In this document: positions 48,844 to 50,711 of the stretch, one piece after another
Layout of the letters: every line of letters starts with the position of its first letter
Position numbering within the stretch: the first letter of the stretch is position 1
Assembly (NCBI GenBank): GCA_031260805.1
Contig: JAISKV010000009.1
Span: 1 to 50,711, forward strand
Source: Rickettsiales bacterium
GTDB taxonomy: Bacteria; Pseudomonadota; Alphaproteobacteria; Rs-D84
Reading direction: 5' to 3'
Length of the DNA stretch: 50,711 bases
Translations under genes and position numbers: made by a program
Notes under the pieces: model-generated
The model's input: only the letters and a program-made list of their open reading frames with translations
Told to the model about the DNA's origin: nothing
Databases searched by the model: none

Positions 48844-50711
48844 TTAAGTGGATTCTTCCAAGGCTTCTTTTGTGGCTTGCAAATAAGCGTATCCGTATTT
48901 TTTATCCGGTTCCAAATGTTGGCCTTCGGCCCATTCATTCCAAGAAGATAAAAATATTGTATCGCGATCTGTGGTTTTAATTAATTCAGACAACCATTTC
49001 TTATACAATTCTGGCGTAACATGAAATATTGACGCCCCAGTATAAATTTTTCTGGCGGTATTATCAAAATTAATTATTGGACTTTTATAAACAGGGTATT
49101 CCGATACAGTTTGGAATTTATTGCCTGTAACAAATGATTTCATGTCGTAGAAATTTATTTTTGCCAAAGGATTTGTAACAGATTGCTTGATCCTTTTGCT
49201 AAAAATATCACCGCGCTGATGAATACTGAATTCCACCGCAGAATCTGCCCCGATTGTGCGCGGATCCGAATTTGTTGGTCTGACAATTGATATATGCGCC
49301 CGTTTCATGCCGCGCGATTCAAGTAAATTTTGGAAGTCTTCTATGAACTGTGGCAAGTTTATATCAGCATCAGAACGATAAATTATCAAATGCGGCTGGC
49401 CATTTACTTTTATATATCTTGGATCATTAAAAAATGGAATTATCGAATCAGCGAATTTTTCAACATCTGATTTAGTTGTTTTTGCAGACCATGTCTTTGT
49501 ATTAATATCCCCCTTGTCCCCCCAAGTATTTGTCCAGTCTTCGTTTGCCCAAAACAGCATGAATGGGAAATCAATTGTTTTATCCGCTAGAAAATTATTT
49601 ACCGGCTTTTCCATAATGCGTTCGCCGTCATGAAACCAATAATAATAGAAACAAAACCCATATATCCCATACATCTTGGCCAGTTCAACCTGACGATGCA
49701 TAGTATGTGTTGTTTCCAAATTATAATATCCGGTATCAATCGGAATATGTGGTTGCCAGTGCCCGACGAATTGCGGAACCGCTTGACTGGTGTTTGTCCA
49801 TTCCGTGAATCCTGTACCATACCATTCGTCATTTTGTTTAATTTGATAATATTGCGGCAAATAGTATGCTATCAATTTTTTTGACGGTTTCTTTTTTAAT
49901 GGCGTTTTGGTAATTGTAATGAAATTTGATTTATCCTGTTGTTGATTGAGAATATAATTCAGAAATTTTGTTTTATTAATAAGCAAGAATTTTATTCTGT
50001 TCTTCAGCATTGAAAAAAAAGAAGTTCGTGGGATAAATATCAAAGGCATACCAATAAATTTGATTATCTTAAAGAATTTATATCGTTTGCTGTTTATGAT
50101 GTATAAAGGCGCTGTATTTGCTAGAAAGAAAATAATCTGTTTTAACCTATTTGTAAACGGATCTTTGATTTTGCATCCTTGTTTGATAAAACTGCTGCCA
50201 AAAAATTGTTCCAAGACATGCGCGGTTTGTCCGGTGATATTACTGGTAAATTTAACAAAATCGGATTCTTGAAAATTAAGTTCTTTTACTATGCAAAATG
50301 GTTTTGCGCGCGCCAAGAACATTGTTCCGGCACAATATGAAATGTGATTTTTCTCTCCCCCCCCCCCGAGCAGTTTTTGGGTCATGTTGTCGGTGATTTT
50401 ATCTTGCGGATTTTTAGTAAACGAAAATAGAATAACTTTATGATTGCAAGCCATACCGAGTGTTTTATGACGATTAAATTTGGAAATGCATTTTGCGAAA
50501 TTATTAGGTTGTAAAAATGACAACAATGTTTCGCGCCAAATATTTCCGCTGACCAAAAAACCAGTTGGCAATCTAAATTTTATATTCATATCCCGTTTCG
50601 TATGCACCTTGACCACAAAGTCGTAATCGTCCAGGTTCACCAGCGACAGCACATGGACAAACGGCCACACATCCGCGCCTATATTTTTCGTGATGATTAT
50701 TTTCGCATCCG
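48844..50711 (-). CDS. RgpF-like and WbsX-like surface-polysaccharide glycosyltransferase (5' end outside window)
   Basis: The frame stays open to the right edge (ADVWPFVHVLSLV upstream codons continue as DAKIIITKNIG), so the N-terminus is missing. The part seen is about 622 residues. The N-terminal region matches the rhamnan-synthesis protein F family: DYDFVVKVHTKRD and ISYCAGTMFLARAKPF (cf. HTKK and PAGTMFW). The C-terminal region (about 285-608) is a WbsX/GH99-like domain with KLIAYYLPQYYQIKQNDEWY, GTGFTEWTN, GFCFYYYWFHDGERIMEKPV, FMLFWANEDWTNTW and SSWNEWAEGQHLEPD. Such fusions act in O-antigen or capsule synthesis. The gene is AT-rich and probably imported. An 11-G tract in the coding strand, at LGGGGEK, could switch the gene on and off; 11 G keeps it in frame. 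Confidence 0.85.
   Translation of the reverse strand, partial: DAKIIITKNIGADVWPFVHVLSLVNLDDYDFVVKVHTKRDMNIKFRLPTGFLVSGNIWRETLLSFLQPNNFAKCISKFNRHKTLGMACNHKVILFSFTKNPQDKITDNMTQKLLGGGGEKNHISYCAGTMFLARAKPFCIVKELNFQESDFVKFTSNITGQTAHVLEQFFGSSFIKQGCKIKDPFTNRLKQIIFFLANTAPLYIINSKRYKFFKIIKFIGMPLIFIPRTSFFSMLKNRIKFLLINKTKFLNYILNQQQDKSNFITITKTPLKKKPSKKLIAYYLPQYYQIKQNDEWYGTGFTEWTNTSQAVPQFVGHWQPHIPIDTGYYNLETTHTMHRQVELAKMYGIYGFCFYYYWFHDGERIMEKPVNNFLADKTIDFPFMLFWANEDWTNTWGDKGDINTKTWSAKTTKSDVEKFADSIIPFFNDPRYIKVNGQPHLIIYRSDADINLPQFIEDFQNLLESRGMKRAHISIVRPTNSDPRTIGADSAVEFSIHQRGDIFSKRIKQSVTNPLAKINFYDMKSFVTGNKFQTVSEYPVYKSPIINFDNTARKIYTGASIFHVTPELYKKWLSELIKTTDRDTIFLSSWNEWAEGQHLEPDKKYGYAYLQATKEALEEST
50357..50367 (-). 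repeat. G11 homopolymer tract in the glycosyltransferase gene
   Basis: Eleven consecutive G on the coding strand (C on the plus strand), encoding Gly-Gly-Gly-Gly between QKLL and EKNH. Gain or loss of one G would shift the frame and remove the whole WbsX-like domain. Confidence 0.9.

Overview
The window looks like chromosome from a deep-branching, probably host-associated alphaproteobacterium with a compact genome. The basis is (a) the order trnW-secE-nusG-rplK-rplA-rplJ-rplL-rpoB-rpoC, (b) def-fmt-truA and uppS-cdsA-rseP-bamA clusters, (c) CTT/CGTCATTCC-type inverted repeats common in alphaproteobacteria, and (d) VirB8/VirB9/VirB10 type IV secretion genes scattered among housekeeping genes. 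The genus assignment cannot be made from sequence alone. Core genes are moderately GC-rich; the restriction-modification pair (16.1-17.9 kb) and the glycosyltransferase at the right edge (48.8-50.7 kb) are clearly AT-richer and look imported.

Layout. 0-6.3 kb: gyrA (minus) back to back with rmuC-def-fmt-truA (plus). 6.4-10.4 kb: a large cysteine-rich exported protein, an LPG-synthase-like membrane protein and dnaQ (minus), divergent from uvrD-comF (plus), then a DUF2147 exported protein and valS. 16.1-17.9 kb: a type II restriction-modification pair. 18-23.2 kb: the envelope operon uppS-cdsA-[four-helix-bundle gene]-rseP-bamA (minus), in which the gene usually found between cdsA and rseP (dxr) is absent and a 23S-rRNA-intervening-sequence-type protein sits in its place. 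23.3-30.4 kb: a small lipoprotein, two VirB8-like proteins, a periplasmic protein, yraN, a second small lipoprotein, an acyl-ACP thioesterase, an OmpA-like protein and a second cysteine-rich exported protein (all plus). 30.8-42.6 kb: rpoC to secE and tRNA-Trp (minus). 43.1-47.6 kb: virB8-virB9-virB10 (plus), with a SPOR domain on VirB9. 47.6-48.4 kb: a gene-free repeat field. 48.4-50.7 kb: a phage-tail-fibre-like orphan and a partial RgpF-WbsX type polysaccharide gene with an 11-G tract.

The most striking thing is not a gene. Nearly every intergenic gap holds short tandem arrays of 7-base words (for example AAAAGTG, GAATTAA, CATTATT, GAACTCT, CCAACTA, AGGTATA) or of a 6-base word family (GTGTAG/GTGAAG). 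Between genes they usually occur as two arms in inverted orientation, so the RNA would fold into long hairpins; inside genes usually one arm is present, read in frame. In five exported proteins the array encodes the hydrophobic core of the signal peptide; in TruA, UvrD, ValS, CdsA and the thioesterase it forms an internal insert. A constant composite repeat (palindromic CCCCTCC block, heptamer array, GACAAC block) recurs with different heptamer words in the same slot. The four-helix-bundle gene is itself bracketed by inverted hexamer arrays, like an intervening sequence transplanted from rRNA into an mRNA. I regard this word-repeat system and its use in genes as the best candidate for an undescribed phenomenon here.
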